Of a DNA stretch of 64,000 bases, positions 63,081 to 64,000 are shown in pieces. Source of the stretch: Apostichopus japonicus (taxonomy: Eukaryota > Echinodermata > Holothuroidea > Aspidochirotida > Stichopodidae); assembly GCF_037975245.1 (NCBI RefSeq), contig NC_092579.1, forward strand, positions 14,182,678 to 14,246,677, in the 5' to 3' direction. The translations under genes were made by a program, and so were the position numbers. Under the pieces are notes generated by a model. The model did not search any database. It saw only the letters and a list, made by a program, of their open reading frames with translations, and was not told the DNA's origin. Position 1 is the stretch's first letter, and each line of letters starts with the position of its first letter.

Positions 63081-63500
63081 GAGTAAACCGTTAATCAGTA
63101 TAAACTGAAGTGTGTTATAACACCGTAACACATGTTAGACCTGCCAGCAGATGCTACTGTGGAAAAATTACTAACAGACAAATTTATTACTCAAAGGTTG
63201 TTTCAACTAATGACTGGTTAGGAGTCTAAACAACTGTCCCTGTCTATGTTGGACTAGTAAGTATGCCTTGTAAACATGGCTCAAATTGCTTTTTGTAGTA
63301 AAATGTCTTCCACTTTCTGTTTAAAATGTGGACGAAATTATTGGCGAAATCTTTAGAGTATAGTCTGGTTAATCCAGTCAATGATTATGCATATGATATG
63401 TGTGTTTAGTAGTTTCTGTTTGTCAGTAGCAACTGGTCATAAATGTAACACATGTTAAAGAAATGATAACACACCAGTTTTAACTGATTAACGGTTACTC
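63081..63500. mobile_element. 420-bp inverted-repeat element
   Basis: The left end GAGTAAACCGTTAATCAGT and the right end ACTGATTAACGGTTACTC are inverted copies. Inverted similarity continues inwards for about 50-70 bp, including AACACATGTTA, with gaps. It is non-coding. No clear target duplication was identified, so it is either a MITE or a fold-back repeat. Confidence 0.55.
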
Positions 63501-64000
63501 ACCTTTACCAGTTTTTACTGATAACTCCATCAGAATAGGTTGGATGGTAACGTTGTTGATAATGTAAATCTTATGCAGTCGTATAGCTAAGACCTTAAGC
63601 ATCCATTCTTACATAACAGTTATTACTTAGCAAACTGTGCAGTATATATTGCTTGAAACTGAAAACAGTTTAGAACCACTGGAGGTATACTCGTAATTAA
63701 CGCCAAGGGCCTGGTGCATACCATGTGTTCTTATACGTGTTCCATACTGGTCTCTGTTTATAGCTCCATGGTCTTACTAACATCGTATAAATTCTGCAAA
63801 GTCTCTAATTTAGGCAAATCCTGTCTTTCCCTAAAATATCCCCGAACTTAACAGTAATATTCTGCGTATAGTCCTCCCACTAGCTGTTAACACTCGTCTG
63901 TTGGCGTCAATGCGTGGTCAGAGTGAAAGTCCTGTTCGAGCCGTCCCAAGGCACGGCTCATGCAGGTTACTGTTGGTGTCCGCAGTTGCGGAGTGATATT
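63501..64000. other. Unassigned window end
   Basis: No gene, repeat array or RNA gene recognised. Confidence 0.4.

Overview
This is a eukaryotic, intron-rich and repeat-rich genomic window, almost certainly from a marine invertebrate. An invertebrate deuterostome, for example an echinoderm such as a sea cucumber, is my best guess, but no single marker proves it. Only two host genes can be built with confidence, and both encode proteins of the secretory pathway. A six-exon plus-strand gene (4173-9275) encodes a 327-residue ER protein with a signal peptide, a six-cysteine saposin/canopy-like domain, a long acidic then lysine-rich tail and a C-terminal KDEL. A nine-exon minus-strand gene (42173 down to about 30940) encodes GNPTG, the gamma subunit of the Golgi GlcNAc-1-phosphotransferase that makes the mannose-6-phosphate lysosomal tag. 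All splice sites I propose obey GT-AG, and the reading phases close across every junction.

Layout: 1-4100 holds a SINE copy and two short hAT-type MITEs, each flanked by a perfect 8-bp target duplication, plus a possible 5'UTR exon. 4173-9475 is the canopy-like gene with a SINE in its fourth intron. 9600-19450 is a transposon graveyard: TGACC-rich tandem repeats, a minus-strand LINE scrap, a 46-bp satellite array split by a 3855-bp terminal-inverted-repeat element (3-bp TTA duplication) that carries a broken gene of no recognised family, then a broken non-LTR retrotransposon. 19450-29750 has no recognisable gene, but holds two hammerhead-like motifs of the kind carried by Penelope-like elements. 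29760-30937 is a 33-bp minisatellite abutting the 3' end of GNPTG. GNPTG fills 30940-42173, with several repeats in its introns. 42640-46070 has two SINE copies and a nested pair of hAT-type elements. 46070-64000 has no recognisable gene; it contains TA microsatellites, a TTAA-type element, a 650-bp CTCAYC array and further inverted-repeat elements.

The two host genes are not an operon or cluster; they share only secretory-pathway localisation. Most of the biology here is mobile DNA. The strongest candidate for something undescribed is the TIR element at 11475-15329, whose boundaries can be fixed precisely because it interrupts a tandem array. All similarity statements come from reading the sequence and recalled family knowledge; no database search was run.
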